From Cellvibrio sp. OA-2007 (GTDB lineage: Bacteria; Pseudomonadota; Gammaproteobacteria; Pseudomonadales; Cellvibrionaceae): a DNA stretch of 64,000 bases. The notes under the pieces are model-generated. The model searched no databases. It worked only from the letters and a program-made list of their open reading frames with translations, and was not told the origin of the DNA. The stretch covers positions 124,001 through 188,000 of the forward strand of contig NZ_BBUL01000090.1 in the NCBI RefSeq assembly GCF_000953825.1, written 5' to 3'. This document shows positions 54,370 through 63,261 of the stretch, piece by piece. The position numbers and the translations under genes were made by a program. Position 1 is the stretch's first letter, and the number at the start of each line of letters is the position of its first letter.

Positions 54370-54652
54370 AGCAATACCTTTTTAGTTGGCGACTTTTTAT
54401 GGCAATTCCTGTTAATAACTAACAGAGCTGCGGGATTATGGCCTAAACGCTTATAAGGTGACAGCCTTCTAATGCACCAGTTCCGCGTTATTAGCTGTCG
54501 CCACTCGAATCATGACCGATCCGTATAGTGATTGAGCTCTTGATCAATGCACACAAAGTACACAAAAGCACCCAGTGAAAATTGCGGCTTAGGGGTAAAT
54601 ACAGTATCCTTCCTAATAATCACTCTCATTTACATTCGCGATGTGCTTACCT
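54370..54652. other. 283-bp upstream region of feoA
   Basis: No ORF. It holds a Fur-like site near 54615. The remaining part shows nothing that I recognise. Confidence 0.5.
54615..54633 (+). promoter_or_regulatory. Candidate Fur box upstream of feoA
   Basis: The 19 bases starting AATAATCACTCTCATTTAC match 12 of 19 positions of the E. coli Fur consensus. It is 20 bp upstream of the feoA start, where Fur repression of feo is common. It is a weak match on its own. Confidence 0.45.
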
Positions 54653-54946
54653 ATGAATACTGCCGTGTTTGCCAATACGCACCCTCTTACACTTCGCCTT
54701 GATCAATGTCGCAAAGGGGCAACGGTGCGAGTAACAGGGTTGATTGAACAGCCGTTATTTGGCGCACAAGATGAGCGTGTCGGCCTGCGCTTAAAGGAAC
54801 TGGGCTTTTTACCGGGGGCTCCGCTAAAGGTAATCGGCTTTGGGCTGTTGGGTTCAGACCCGCTCGCGGTGCAGGTCAACGGCACCAAGTTTGCCTTGCG
54901 CCGCGCAGAAGCCGCCAAAATCTGTGTTGAGCTGATTCAAGCCTAG
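54653..54946 (+). CDS. feoA: Ferrous iron transport protein FeoA
   Basis: The 97-residue protein is an SH3-like FeoA: GATVRVTGL, RLKELGFLPGAPLKVIGFG and AVQVNGTKFALRRAEAAKI. It assists the FeoB permease. An ATG at 54641 (four codons earlier) is an alternative start. FeoB begins 40 bp after its stop, so the genes form an operon, with a Fur-like box upstream. Confidence 0.92.
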   Translation: MNTAVFANTHPLTLRLDQCRKGATVRVTGLIEQPLFGAQDERVGLRLKELGFLPGAPLKVIGFGLLGSDPLAVQVNGTKFALRRAEAAKICVELIQA

Positions 54947-54985
54947 CCATTTAATAACTAACCAGGCCTTTTTCAGGTAGCAATA

Positions 54986-56845
54986 ATGTCCACCCCTATT
55001 CGTTTCGCGCTGATTGGCAACCCCAATTGCGGCAAGACCTCCTTATTTAATCGCCTAACCGGCGCCCGCGCCAAAGTTGCCAACTACCCAGGTGTGACCG
55101 TTGAACGCCGCTCCGGTATGGTGACTGGCTTAACACAACCCGCCGAGCTGCTCGATTTACCCGGCACCTACAGCCTTTTTGTCACCTCGCCCGACGAACA
55201 AGTCGCGCGCGATGTGATTCTCGGCCAACTGGCCGGTGAGCGCCGCCCGGATTTGTTGATCGCCGTAATCGACGCTTGCAATCTGCGTTTGGGCTTGCGT
55301 TTGGTGATGGAGCTTAAAAGCCTCAATCGCCCCATCATTCTTGCGCTGAACCAAATGGATGAAGCCAAACGCCGCGGCATCAGCATCAATACTGCGGCCT
55401 TAGCCAAAGCCATCGGCATGCCGATTATCGAAACTGTCGCGGTCAACAGCCAGGGCGTAGCCGATCTGCGCAAAGTGTTAGATGACTATGCCCAGCAGCC
55501 AGCAATGCCCGAAGGCGAGCAAACGCTCACTCTGAGCGACCGTCAGGAATCAGTAGAAGCGCTCTACGCCGAGATCGAAAGCATCATCAGTCAACATGTG
55601 ATTCAACCGGCGCATTTACCGCGCTGGCAGGATCGCCTCGACTCGCTGGTAATGCACCCACTGCTGGGTTTAGTGGTGTTATTCAGTATTTTGTTGGTGA
55701 TCTTTCAAGCGGTATTTGCTTGGGCATCGCCAGTGGTGGATTTAATCGACGCCGGCTTCAGTGGCCTTGGCGAGCTGGTCGCCACCTTCTTGCCCGATGG
55801 CATACTCAAGGATTTTATCGTTGAAGGAATGATTGCTGGTGTTGGCGGTGTATTGGTTTTTCTGCCGCAAATTATCATCTTGTTCTTTTTTATTCTGGTG
55901 CTGGAAGATACCGGCTACCTCACCCGCGCGGCTTTTTTGCTCGACCGCCCTATGCGCGGGCTGGGTTTGTCAGGTCGCTCATTTATCCCGCTGCTGTCCA
56001 GTTTTGCCTGCGCTGTACCGGGCATTATGGCGACCCGTACCATCGCCGACCCGCGCGAGCGTTTTATCACCATCATGGTCGCGCCGCTAATGACCTGCTC
56101 CGCGCGCCTGCCGGTGTACGCATTGATCATCGCCGCGTTTATTCCTGAGCAAGCAGCCTGGGGGATTTTTAACTTGCAAGGCCTGACCCTGTTTGCACTT
56201 TATTTTGCCGGTGTCGCCAGCGCTGCGCTGATCGCCTGGCTGATGCGCCGCCGCGCCAGTGGCCGCGAAGAGTATCCACTGCTGCTCGAATTACCTACTT
56301 ATCGCTGGCCAATGGCGTATCACCTATTGTTGGGCTTGCGTGAACGCGCGTGGATTTTTATTCGCCGGGTAGGCACCATCATTCTCGCGCTCTCGATTGT
56401 GCTCTGGTTTTTGGCAAGCTTCCCCGGCGCCCCAGCAAATGCGACCCAGCCGGCGATTGAATACAGTTTCGCCGGCCAGCTCGGCCACTTGATGCAGCCG
56501 CTATTTGCACCACTCGGTTTTAACTGGCAGATGTGTATTGCGCTGATTCCTGCGATGGGTGCGCGCGAAGTAGCGGTGAGCGCCTTGGCAACCGTTTACG
56601 CCGTGGGCGAAGAATCGATTGATGTCGCACTCGGCTCCGCGCTAGCGGCAAGCTGGTCGCTACCTGTGGCTTACGCTTACCTCGCCTGGTTTGTTTATGC
56701 ACCGCAATGTATATCCACCATCGCCGTTGTAAAACGCGAAACCAACTCGGCCAAAGCGACCGCATTTTTCACCATCTATTTATTTGCACTCGCCTACTTT
56801 GCCGCTTGGGCGACGTACCAGATCGCCAGCGCACTGGTAGGCTAA
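54986..56845 (+). CDS. feoB: Ferrous iron transporter FeoB
   Basis: The 619-residue protein has a G domain with G1 GNPNCGKTSLF (12-22), DLPGTYSLF (G3) and NQMDEAK (G4), followed by a membrane part with about ten helices and the two gate motifs (LSSFACAVPGIMATRTI and IPAMGAREVAVSA). It imports Fe2+. It is shorter than the E. coli protein (773 residues) but has all core motifs, so it is probably complete. It lies between feoA and a Cys-rich small protein. Confidence 0.95.
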   Translation: MSTPIRFALIGNPNCGKTSLFNRLTGARAKVANYPGVTVERRSGMVTGLTQPAELLDLPGTYSLFVTSPDEQVARDVILGQLAGERRPDLLIAVIDACNLRLGLRLVMELKSLNRPIILALNQMDEAKRRGISINTAALAKAIGMPIIETVAVNSQGVADLRKVLDDYAQQPAMPEGEQTLTLSDRQESVEALYAEIESIISQHVIQPAHLPRWQDRLDSLVMHPLLGLVVLFSILLVIFQAVFAWASPVVDLIDAGFSGLGELVATFLPDGILKDFIVEGMIAGVGGVLVFLPQIIILFFFILVLEDTGYLTRAAFLLDRPMRGLGLSGRSFIPLLSSFACAVPGIMATRTIADPRERFITIMVAPLMTCSARLPVYALIIAAFIPEQAAWGIFNLQGLTLFALYFAGVASAALIAWLMRRRASGREEYPLLLELPTYRWPMAYHLLLGLRERAWIFIRRVGTIILALSIVLWFLASFPGAPANATQPAIEYSFAGQLGHLMQPLFAPLGFNWQMCIALIPAMGAREVAVSALATVYAVGEESIDVALGSALAASWSLPVAYAYLAWFVYAPQCISTIAVVKRETNSAKATAFFTIYLFALAYFAAWATYQIASALVG

Positions 56846-56867
56846 TTGGAAACTGGGGGGAAGCACT

Positions 56868-57053
56868 ATGTGGCAGCAAATCCCGTGGCAAGAAGTGATT
56901 GTTGGTTTATGTGTCATCGCCGCAGTGTACTTTTTAGTGCGCCGCTGGCTGTTCCCCTCCGCTAAAAAATCCGCCGCTTGCGGTGGCTGCGGCGGCTGCG
57001 ATAAGACCAGTGAATCAAGTTGTGCCAATCCAACGGAGAAGGGGCAGCATTGA
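56868..57053 (+). CDS. FeoB-associated Cys-rich membrane protein
   Basis: The 61-residue protein has a membrane helix (about 9-27) and a C-terminal cluster CGGCGGCD with a further Cys (SSCANP). This matches the FeoB-associated Cys-rich family. Such proteins take the place of FeoC in many gammaproteobacteria and may bind iron or protect it. It starts 22 bp after feoB. Confidence 0.88.
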   Translation: MWQQIPWQEVIVGLCVIAAVYFLVRRWLFPSAKKSAACGGCGGCDKTSESSCANPTEKGQH

Positions 57054-57066
57054 TGCAATTCCACTA

Positions 57067-57099
57067 ATCTATTCGGCTCATCTGGTGAGCCGAATAGAT
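57067..57099 (+). terminator. Long hairpin after the feo operon
   Basis: A perfect 14-bp inverted repeat (57067-57080, 57086-57099; arm ATCTATTCGGCTCA) with five-base loop lies 13 bp after the small Cys-rich gene. There is no long T run, so termination may be weak or the stem may protect the mRNA. It may also serve the convergent gene. Confidence 0.6.
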
Positions 57100-57132
57100 A
57101 ATTTAATCGGCTCACGCCCATACCAAAATGAT

Positions 57133-58059
57133 TTACTGTTCGCTTACCAACTTCGACAAATCAATCCAATAACGGGGATTATCAACCGGTGTTTCAGCCG
57201 GTAAATACGGATTTTTTAGTGTGATAATCCGACGGTTTTTTAATCGTTCCAGTCCCGAGCTGACTCTTGGATGATTGTAAAAAAACTGGTCAAATTTACC
57301 GTTATCGATCAGTAATTCCATACCCTTTTCGATGCGCTGCGCAAGCGCTTCATTGTTTTTATTCACAAAAAAGTAAATCGCCGAGGGATAGTAGATGAGC
57401 AAGTTGTCTTCTACTTCCAGGCGCGTCTCTTTGCGCTGCAGCAATTCAAACCAGGCTTCAGATACACCGCGCGGAAAATAATCAAAGCGGCGGGCATTGA
57501 TCATCCGAAACAGCGATTCGGTTGTCTCGGCGGTAGTCAAACGCAAACCATTCGCTTGCAAAATTAACGTATCCGGCCAGTGAGTACCCTGCCCGCCAAG
57601 AAATTTCGTTAGGTGTTTCGGATTTTTTATGTGATCAAACCGTGCCTGCTCGTGTTTGCGAATTAACAGCACTCGGTAGCCAAACAGGCCTTTAAATAAG
57701 GGGATGCGTATAGGGCGCAACTGTTGCTCGCGCTCTTTATCAGTCATGGTCCAGATCACAAAATCACTGCTGTCGTTTTCCAGCATATTGATCCAGCGCG
57801 CTTGCGAGTAATCACGCGGGGAAAAAACTATATCAATCACTTCGTTATCAGCTTTGCTGGCATTCAGTGCCATCACTAATAAAGTCGTAAAGTAATCACT
57901 TGGCTGCTCCAGTGCAGTGCCCTGCACTTTCACTGGAATATGCACTTGCTCTGCCTTGGCCAAGGTTGCCAACAACAAAATAAAGGCAAATACAACGCAC
58001 CGCAGCGGCATTCTGGCGCGCAATGCGAACAACCGACAATCAAACCTGAGCATAGGCAT
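57133..58059 (-). CDS. Periplasmic solute-binding-like protein
   Basis: The 308-residue protein has an N-terminal signal (hydrophobic stretch about 21-35, ending KAEQ). Its fold resembles extracellular SBP family 3 (polar amino acid type) proteins: LFGYRVLLIRKHEQAR, TTAETTESLFRMINARRFDYFPRG and IEKGMELLIDNGKFDQFFYNH. No transporter permease or ATPase is near, so it may be an orphan sensor-type binding protein. Start at 58059 or two to sixteen codons later. Confidence 0.75.
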   Translation of the reverse strand: MPMLRFDCRLFALRARMPLRCVVFAFILLLATLAKAEQVHIPVKVQGTALEQPSDYFTTLLVMALNASKADNEVIDIVFSPRDYSQARWINMLENDSSDFVIWTMTDKEREQQLRPIRIPLFKGLFGYRVLLIRKHEQARFDHIKNPKHLTKFLGGQGTHWPDTLILQANGLRLTTAETTESLFRMINARRFDYFPRGVSEAWFELLQRKETRLEVEDNLLIYYPSAIYFFVNKNNEALAQRIEKGMELLIDNGKFDQFFYNHPRVSSGLERLKNRRIITLKNPYLPAETPVDNPRYWIDLSKLVSEQ

Positions 58060-58215
58060 AAAGGCTCATCTGCAACAATAAACATCCACGAAGCATAGAA
58101 GAAAAGCGGCCATTCTGCCCAATAGCCTGGTTCAATCCCTGGTGGTGACACTCCACTCCTGCTCCCGTATAGTCAGCGCGATAACATCCGCACAGTTTCT
58201 TTAAGGATTAGCGCC

Positions 58216-59301
58216 ATGCAAGAAAAATTGGAAACACGCACGTTTTTACTATTTTTGTTAATTATCACCGTTGGGTTTTTAATGATATTAAAGCCTTTCT
58301 TCGGGACGATTTTTTGGGCCTGCGCCATCACCATTATTTTTTACCCTATGCAAACGCGGCTGCTTAAGTACCTCAACGGGCGCAGCACTGTCAGCGCCCT
58401 GCTGACCTTAACCACATGCATACTGGTGGTGGTATTGCCCGTCACGCTATTAATTAGTTCGGTTGTATCCGAGGGTGCGGCCTACTATGGAAAACTCGAA
58501 TCGGGCGAGGTCAATCCCGCCCAGTATCTGGATCAGGTGCGCACCGCCTTCCCGGCAGTACAGCAAACGCTGGAGCGCTTTGGTATCGACTTTGCCAAAA
58601 TAAAAGAAGGCGTGCTAAGTGTAAGCATGAGCGGCGGTAAGTGGATTGCACAGCATGCCCTAAGTATTGGACAGAACACTTTCAAGTTGCTGCTGAATAT
58701 CTGCCTGATGCTGTACCTGACGTTTTTCCTGCTGCGCGATGGCAATTACCTGATGGAATTATTAATCCGCGCACTGCCGCTCGGCGACACTCGGGAGCGC
58801 ATGTTGTTTGCGAAATTTGGTGAAGTCACCCGCGCTACCATCAAGGGCAATATGGTGATTGCGATTGTGCAAGGCTCACTCGGCGGTCTGGTCTTTTGGG
58901 CACTGGGAATTCCCGGTGCGCTGTTGTGGGGAGTGGTGATGGCGGTGATGTCACTGATACCGGCCGTTGGCCCAGCGATTGTCTGGGCGCCGGTTGCCAT
59001 CTACCTATTTGCCGCAGGCGACAATATCAAAGGCATGATTCTGGTTGGGGTTGGCATGGGTGTAATTGGTCTGATCGACAATATTCTGCGCCCGATTTTA
59101 GTGGGGCGCGACACCAAGCTGCCCGACTACATTGTGCTGCTATCCACCCTTGGCGGCCTTGGCTTATTTGGCATTAATGGCTTTGTGATTGGCCCATTGG
59201 TGGCGGCTCTGTTTATCGCCTTTTGGGAGATTTTTATCCGCGAAGTCAACGTACCCGATGCCGGCACTGAACCCCAAGCAGAACAAAAGCCCGAGGCATA
59301 G
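58216..59301 (+). CDS. AI-2E family transporter (PerM-like membrane protein)
   Basis: The 361-residue membrane protein has about seven to eight helices and family features FFGTIFWACAITIIFYPM, GVVMAVMSLIPAVGPAIVW and GLFGINGFVIGPLVAALFIAFWE. The name AI-2E derives from E. coli TqsA; many members have other roles, such as sodium or small-molecule efflux. Start at ATG 58216 after TTAAGGATTAGCGCC. No linked gene. Confidence 0.9.
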   Translation: MQEKLETRTFLLFLLIITVGFLMILKPFFGTIFWACAITIIFYPMQTRLLKYLNGRSTVSALLTLTTCILVVVLPVTLLISSVVSEGAAYYGKLESGEVNPAQYLDQVRTAFPAVQQTLERFGIDFAKIKEGVLSVSMSGGKWIAQHALSIGQNTFKLLLNICLMLYLTFFLLRDGNYLMELLIRALPLGDTRERMLFAKFGEVTRATIKGNMVIAIVQGSLGGLVFWALGIPGALLWGVVMAVMSLIPAVGPAIVWAPVAIYLFAAGDNIKGMILVGVGMGVIGLIDNILRPILVGRDTKLPDYIVLLSTLGGLGLFGINGFVIGPLVAALFIAFWEIFIREVNVPDAGTEPQAEQKPEA

Positions 59302-59353
59302 TGCGCTTGATCTGCTAGACTGCGCGGCCATTTTATCGATTGGAAGTTGATTT

Positions 59354-59974
59354 ATGTCTAACCAATACAAGACTGTTGAAGAACTCGTAAGCTACGGCAT
59401 TGGCCGCCAAATGGGCGATCAATTGGCAAGCAATCCGTTTGATGGCGTTTCTGCTGCTGCCGTTGCGCAGGGTGTTATGGATGCGCTGAATGGCGTGGCC
59501 ATGCCTTACAGCAATGAAGAAATGCAAAATGCATTTGAAGTGATCAATACTCAAATGCAAGCCAAAGAAGCTGAAAAGCACAAGGCACTGGCGGGTGCAG
59601 GCGAAACCTTCCTGGCTGAAAATGCGAAAAAAGCCGGCATCACTGTGACTGCATCTGGCTTGCAATACGAAGTCATCACTCAGGGTACTGGTGCTGTTCC
59701 AAGCGCGACATCCAAAGTCAAAACCCATTACCACGGCACTCTGATTGACGGCACCGTGTTTGATAGCTCGGTAAATCGCGGTCAGCCAATTGATTTCCCA
59801 GTGAATGGCGTAATCGCAGGCTGGACTGAAGCATTGCAACTGATGCCAGTGGGTTCCAAGTGGCGTTTGTATGTTCCGCACAACCTCGCCTACGGTGAGC
59901 GCGGCGCCGGTGCCAGCATTGCACCTTTCTCGACGCTGATTTTTGATGTTGAGTTGATTGATATTGTTGGTTAA
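59354..59974 (+). CDS. FKBP-type peptidyl-prolyl isomerase (FklB-like)
   Basis: The 206-residue protein has no signal peptide, like cytosolic FklB/FKBP22 (206 residues in E. coli). The N-terminal dimerisation part has SYGIGRQMGDQL, and the FKBP domain (about 115-206) has SGLQYEVITQGTG, VKTHYHGTLIDGTVFDSS and LPYGERG-like LAYGERGAG. It isomerises prolyl bonds. It stands 52 bp after the AI-2E gene. Confidence 0.93.
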   Translation: MSNQYKTVEELVSYGIGRQMGDQLASNPFDGVSAAAVAQGVMDALNGVAMPYSNEEMQNAFEVINTQMQAKEAEKHKALAGAGETFLAENAKKAGITVTASGLQYEVITQGTGAVPSATSKVKTHYHGTLIDGTVFDSSVNRGQPIDFPVNGVIAGWTEALQLMPVGSKWRLYVPHNLAYGERGAGASIAPFSTLIFDVELIDIVG

Positions 59975-59996
59975 TTTTCAGTTTGAAATAACCACC

Positions 59997-60106
59997 AGCA
60001 TGGGTTTCGGTGTGACCTTTTTCGACTCGCCGTAAACCCATCCCTGGGGGCTCGGATGCGGCATCCATGCCGCATACGGTCTCAAAGATCACACCGAACC
60101 CATGCT
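59997..60106. repeat. Inverted-repeat element between fklB-like gene and rdgC
   Basis: Arms of 23-24 bp (59997-60020 and 60084-60106, starting AGCATGGGTT) are nearly complementary. Inside lies a smaller stem GCGGCAT-CC-ATGCCGC. The 110-bp element fits between genes without an ORF. It may be a MITE-like or REP-like element. A genome search for more copies would decide. Confidence 0.6.
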
Positions 60107-60171
60107 TCATCGCAGCTATCCAGATATGCACCTCCTCCTAAATAAAAACCTATTCTGTTGTTGGATTTTCC

Positions 60172-61080
60172 ATGTGGTTTAAAAATTTACGTTTGTATCG
60201 CCTGACCGAGCAGTGGACTCTTTCCGCTGAAGAATTAAATGAAAAGCTGGCCGAGTTTTGTTTTAACCCCTGCGGCAGCCTCGACCCTATGCGTTATGGT
60301 TTTGAATTTCCGCTGGGCCGCCACGGCAGTGAATATATTCATGTAACCAATGGCTACATTATGATTTGCGCCAAGAAGCAGGAAAAAATTCTGCCCGGCG
60401 GCGTGATCAAAGAACAACTGGAAGAAAAAATTCTCGCCATTAGCGATGCCGAAGCGCGCTCGGTCAGCCGCAAAGAGCGCGACACCTTAAAAGACGAGAT
60501 TATCTTTTCCCTACTGCCAAAAGCGTTTACCCGCTCATCGCTGGATTATGCCTATATCGCACCGCAAGAAAATTTAATTGTGGTGAATTCATCCTCCGCC
60601 AAACGCGCGGAAGATTTGCTGAGCAAATTGCGCGAGGCGATTGGCAGTTTGCGCTGTTTACCTATAGCACCCAAGAATATTCCCACCCAAGTGATGACTC
60701 ATTGGCTGCGCGAAAGCCAAGCGCCACACCAGTTTGAATTGGGCGAAGAAGTGGAATTACAAGCGGCGAAAGATGGCCGTATAATTCGCTGCAAAAAACA
60801 GGACTTAACCGCAAGCGAAATCCGCAACCATTTAGAAAGCGGTATGCACGTCAGCAAAATTGGTCTGGTTTGGAAAGAGTCGATCAGCTGCATCATCGAC
60901 GATCAAGTCGCCGTTAAACGCGTAAAGTTTGAAGATGTGATTAGCGATAAAGCCAACGAGCGCAATCCGGAAAGCAAAGCGGAACAGTTCGACGCAGACT
61001 TTGCCATTATGGCGATGGAGTTAAAAAACTTTATTACTGCCTTACTGGCTGCTTTTGGCGGTGAAACAGAGCGCGAATAA
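60172..61080 (+). CDS. rdgC: Recombination-associated protein RdgC
   Basis: The 302-residue protein matches RdgC (303 in E. coli): MWFKNLRLYRLTE at the start, FVPCG-like FNPCGSLDPMRYGFEFPLG, KKQEKILPGGVIKEQLEEK and VSKIGLVWKESISCIIDD. RdgC forms a ring on DNA and limits RecA action. The start is at ATG 60172. Its stop codon lies beside the stop of the convergent kinase gene at 61081. Confidence 0.96.
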   Translation: MWFKNLRLYRLTEQWTLSAEELNEKLAEFCFNPCGSLDPMRYGFEFPLGRHGSEYIHVTNGYIMICAKKQEKILPGGVIKEQLEEKILAISDAEARSVSRKERDTLKDEIIFSLLPKAFTRSSLDYAYIAPQENLIVVNSSSAKRAEDLLSKLREAIGSLRCLPIAPKNIPTQVMTHWLRESQAPHQFELGEEVELQAAKDGRIIRCKKQDLTASEIRNHLESGMHVSKIGLVWKESISCIIDDQVAVKRVKFEDVISDKANERNPESKAEQFDADFAIMAMELKNFITALLAAFGGETERE

Positions 61081-61091
61081 TTATTCGCGCT
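61070..61091. other. 22-bp perfect palindrome carrying both stop codons of convergent genes
   Basis: Arm AGCGCGAATAA repeats in inverted form with no spacer and holds TAA of rdgC (61078-61080) and TAA of the kinase (61081-61083 on the other strand). Both proteins thus end in -Arg-Glu. It has no loop or T run, so it is not a standard terminator. Confidence 0.7.
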
Positions 61092-63099
61092 GCACGCCTC
61101 CAACCTCGCCACTGGCTATATCTTTGTTCGGCTCATCAACCAGTGTCAATTCAAAATAGAAACAAGCGCCGCCGCCCGGTGCTGGTTGATAGCCGATGCT
61201 TCCCTCCATCATTTCGATCAGTTCCTTGCTGATCGCCAAACCAAGACCTGTTCCTCCTTTTTTACGGGTAGATGATGAATCGACCTGAGAAAAACGTTTG
61301 AATAACTTACTCTGATCCGCCGGTGCAATACCCTCACCCTGATCGCAAACAATGACTTTTACTTGAGTATTAACCACCTCGATACTCAAGCTGACCTCAG
61401 CATTAGGTGGAGAAAATTTCACCGCATTAGACAACAGGTTCGCCACTACTTGCAGCAGACGAGAATCATCCACCTTAACTCGTAGCTCCTTCTCAGGTGC
61501 ATCGAAAACCAAACGCACTTGATACTCTGCAGCATAGGGCTCAATTGATTCCAATGATTGTTTTAACAGTGCCACCAAATTGTGTTCTTGCAATTGAAAT
61601 TGCATCTTGCCGGCGACCAGTTTTTCCATATCCAACAAATCATTTATCAAAAGCGATAAACGCTCGCCGTTTTGCAGAGCAATATTAATAATTTTTGTTG
61701 CGTTTTCATCGAACTCAGAAAAGCTGCCACTCGCCAACAATTTTAAACCGCCCAAAATTGAAGTCAGTGGTGTGCGCAATTCATGGCTGACCATTGAAAC
61801 AAAATCCCGCTTTAAGTTATCCAACCGGATGCGCTCACTGATATCAATAATTTGCAGTGTCCAATGGGTTTTTTTCGCGGTGCGATAACAAATACCCAAA
61901 CTCACCAAACCCATTAGGTTATCGGTAACGGGTGATGCCAAATGTGCTTCAAATTGCTTAAAGTGGGCGTTATTAATCACAAAGCTATTATCAATCTCCT
62001 GCATCGCAGCCAGCACACGCTCTTGCTCGGCCGAATCAAATAAATCCACAATTTTTTTGCCTTGCAACTCATCGGGTTGCAAACCCAGTAGCGCACAAAA
62101 ACTGGGGTTCACTTCCAGCCACAGAGCATCGTTTTCTATTAATGCCATGGCTTGGGGCGATGCAGAAAACACGCGCTTAAACCGTTTTTGGCTGTCTTCC
62201 AGTGCGCGGTTGGCCTGCATACGCGCACTTAATGAGCGAATAAATTGCAGCAATAAATAGGCGCTGAACAAAGCCAACAACCACCCACCCCAACGCACAA
62301 GAGTCAAGCGCAATGGCATCTGCATCATGTCGGCACCCGCCACCAGATCCCATTGCCGCCCCACCACCGGAATCGCAATCACCTCTTGTAAATCACCGGA
62401 AACGCCATCGTTCCCCATCAACCATTGCGCCTGTTCACGGTCATAAATATTAATGCTCATTCCATTGCGGCCTGCTCGTTCCAGCAGCGCAGCAAACAAA
62501 CTATCTGCGTTAATCGCCGTACTCACTACCCCCCAATATTGATTTTCATGTAAAAAAATAGCCTCGCGATAAACCAACCCGAGTCCGCCCTGACGCAATT
62601 GGAAAGGGCCGATAAGTTTCGGTTGGCGAGTTTCTATTACCGCTTTTACGCCCGGCCACTGCGCGGGCACATCGGGATAATAGAGCCCCAATGCCGCCTC
62701 GTTGCCCTCTAGCGGATAGATATAGGAAATACGATTATCGGGCGCCAGCGCAATATTGCGGATATGTGCCCCGCGCTCTTGCAACTCAGTCAGCCAAGGC
62801 GCCAAGGCTTTTTCATCCACATGACCGTCGTTTGTTTCCAAGTAGGCTTTTAAACCGAGGGTAAAATACTGCGCGGCATGCAGTTCATAGGTAAGAAGAC
62901 TGGCCAAACTGGCCAGATCTTGATTTATCGCCAGCAAGCGCGTCTGACGATCTGATTGAAACTCGGCTCTCACTGCCAATTCAGACAGCGCAAGCAAAGC
63001 AATCAACAATGCAGGAGGTAAGATCCACCCCAACAATCTCACTCGCCCTAACGGGCTTAAAGAAAGGGGGTTACACAATCGGGACAACAGTTGAAACAT
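61081..63099 (-). CDS. CHASE-domain sensor histidine kinase with PAS
   Basis: The 672-residue kinase has a membrane helix (about 22-42) and a CHASE-type extracytoplasmic domain (about 45-250; NIALAPDNRISYIYPLEGNE, GLVYREAIF). A second helix (about 272-292), PAS (about 305-420), HisKA with SMVSHELRTPLTSIL (His about 437) and HATPase with CDQGEGIAP and GGTGLGLAIS follow. No receiver is attached. CHASE domains sense small molecules; the ligand is not known. No regulator gene is adjacent. Confidence 0.92.
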   Translation of the reverse strand: MFQLLSRLCNPLSLSPLGRVRLLGWILPPALLIALLALSELAVRAEFQSDRQTRLLAINQDLASLASLLTYELHAAQYFTLGLKAYLETNDGHVDEKALAPWLTELQERGAHIRNIALAPDNRISYIYPLEGNEAALGLYYPDVPAQWPGVKAVIETRQPKLIGPFQLRQGGLGLVYREAIFLHENQYWGVVSTAINADSLFAALLERAGRNGMSINIYDREQAQWLMGNDGVSGDLQEVIAIPVVGRQWDLVAGADMMQMPLRLTLVRWGGWLLALFSAYLLLQFIRSLSARMQANRALEDSQKRFKRVFSASPQAMALIENDALWLEVNPSFCALLGLQPDELQGKKIVDLFDSAEQERVLAAMQEIDNSFVINNAHFKQFEAHLASPVTDNLMGLVSLGICYRTAKKTHWTLQIIDISERIRLDNLKRDFVSMVSHELRTPLTSILGGLKLLASGSFSEFDENATKIINIALQNGERLSLLINDLLDMEKLVAGKMQFQLQEHNLVALLKQSLESIEPYAAEYQVRLVFDAPEKELRVKVDDSRLLQVVANLLSNAVKFSPPNAEVSLSIEVVNTQVKVIVCDQGEGIAPADQSKLFKRFSQVDSSSTRKKGGTGLGLAISKELIEMMEGSIGYQPAPGGGACFYFELTLVDEPNKDIASGEVGGVQRE

Positions 63100-63261
63100 G
63101 GATATTCCGCAGACTTGAAGGCTGAATAGATTTTCAAAGTATAGTCAGCAAATCAAACGGCGCGCCTTTCACCAAGGTTAATAAGCAAACCAGCAGGAAT
63201 TATGCCGCTATAATGCCGGCCACTGTTTGATTTACCATTTTTACCGTCACAGGAATTACTC

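Noticed and set aside
57133-58059. ABC amino-acid transporter operon
   Set aside because: Only the binding-protein-like gene is present. No permease or ATPase gene lies on either side.
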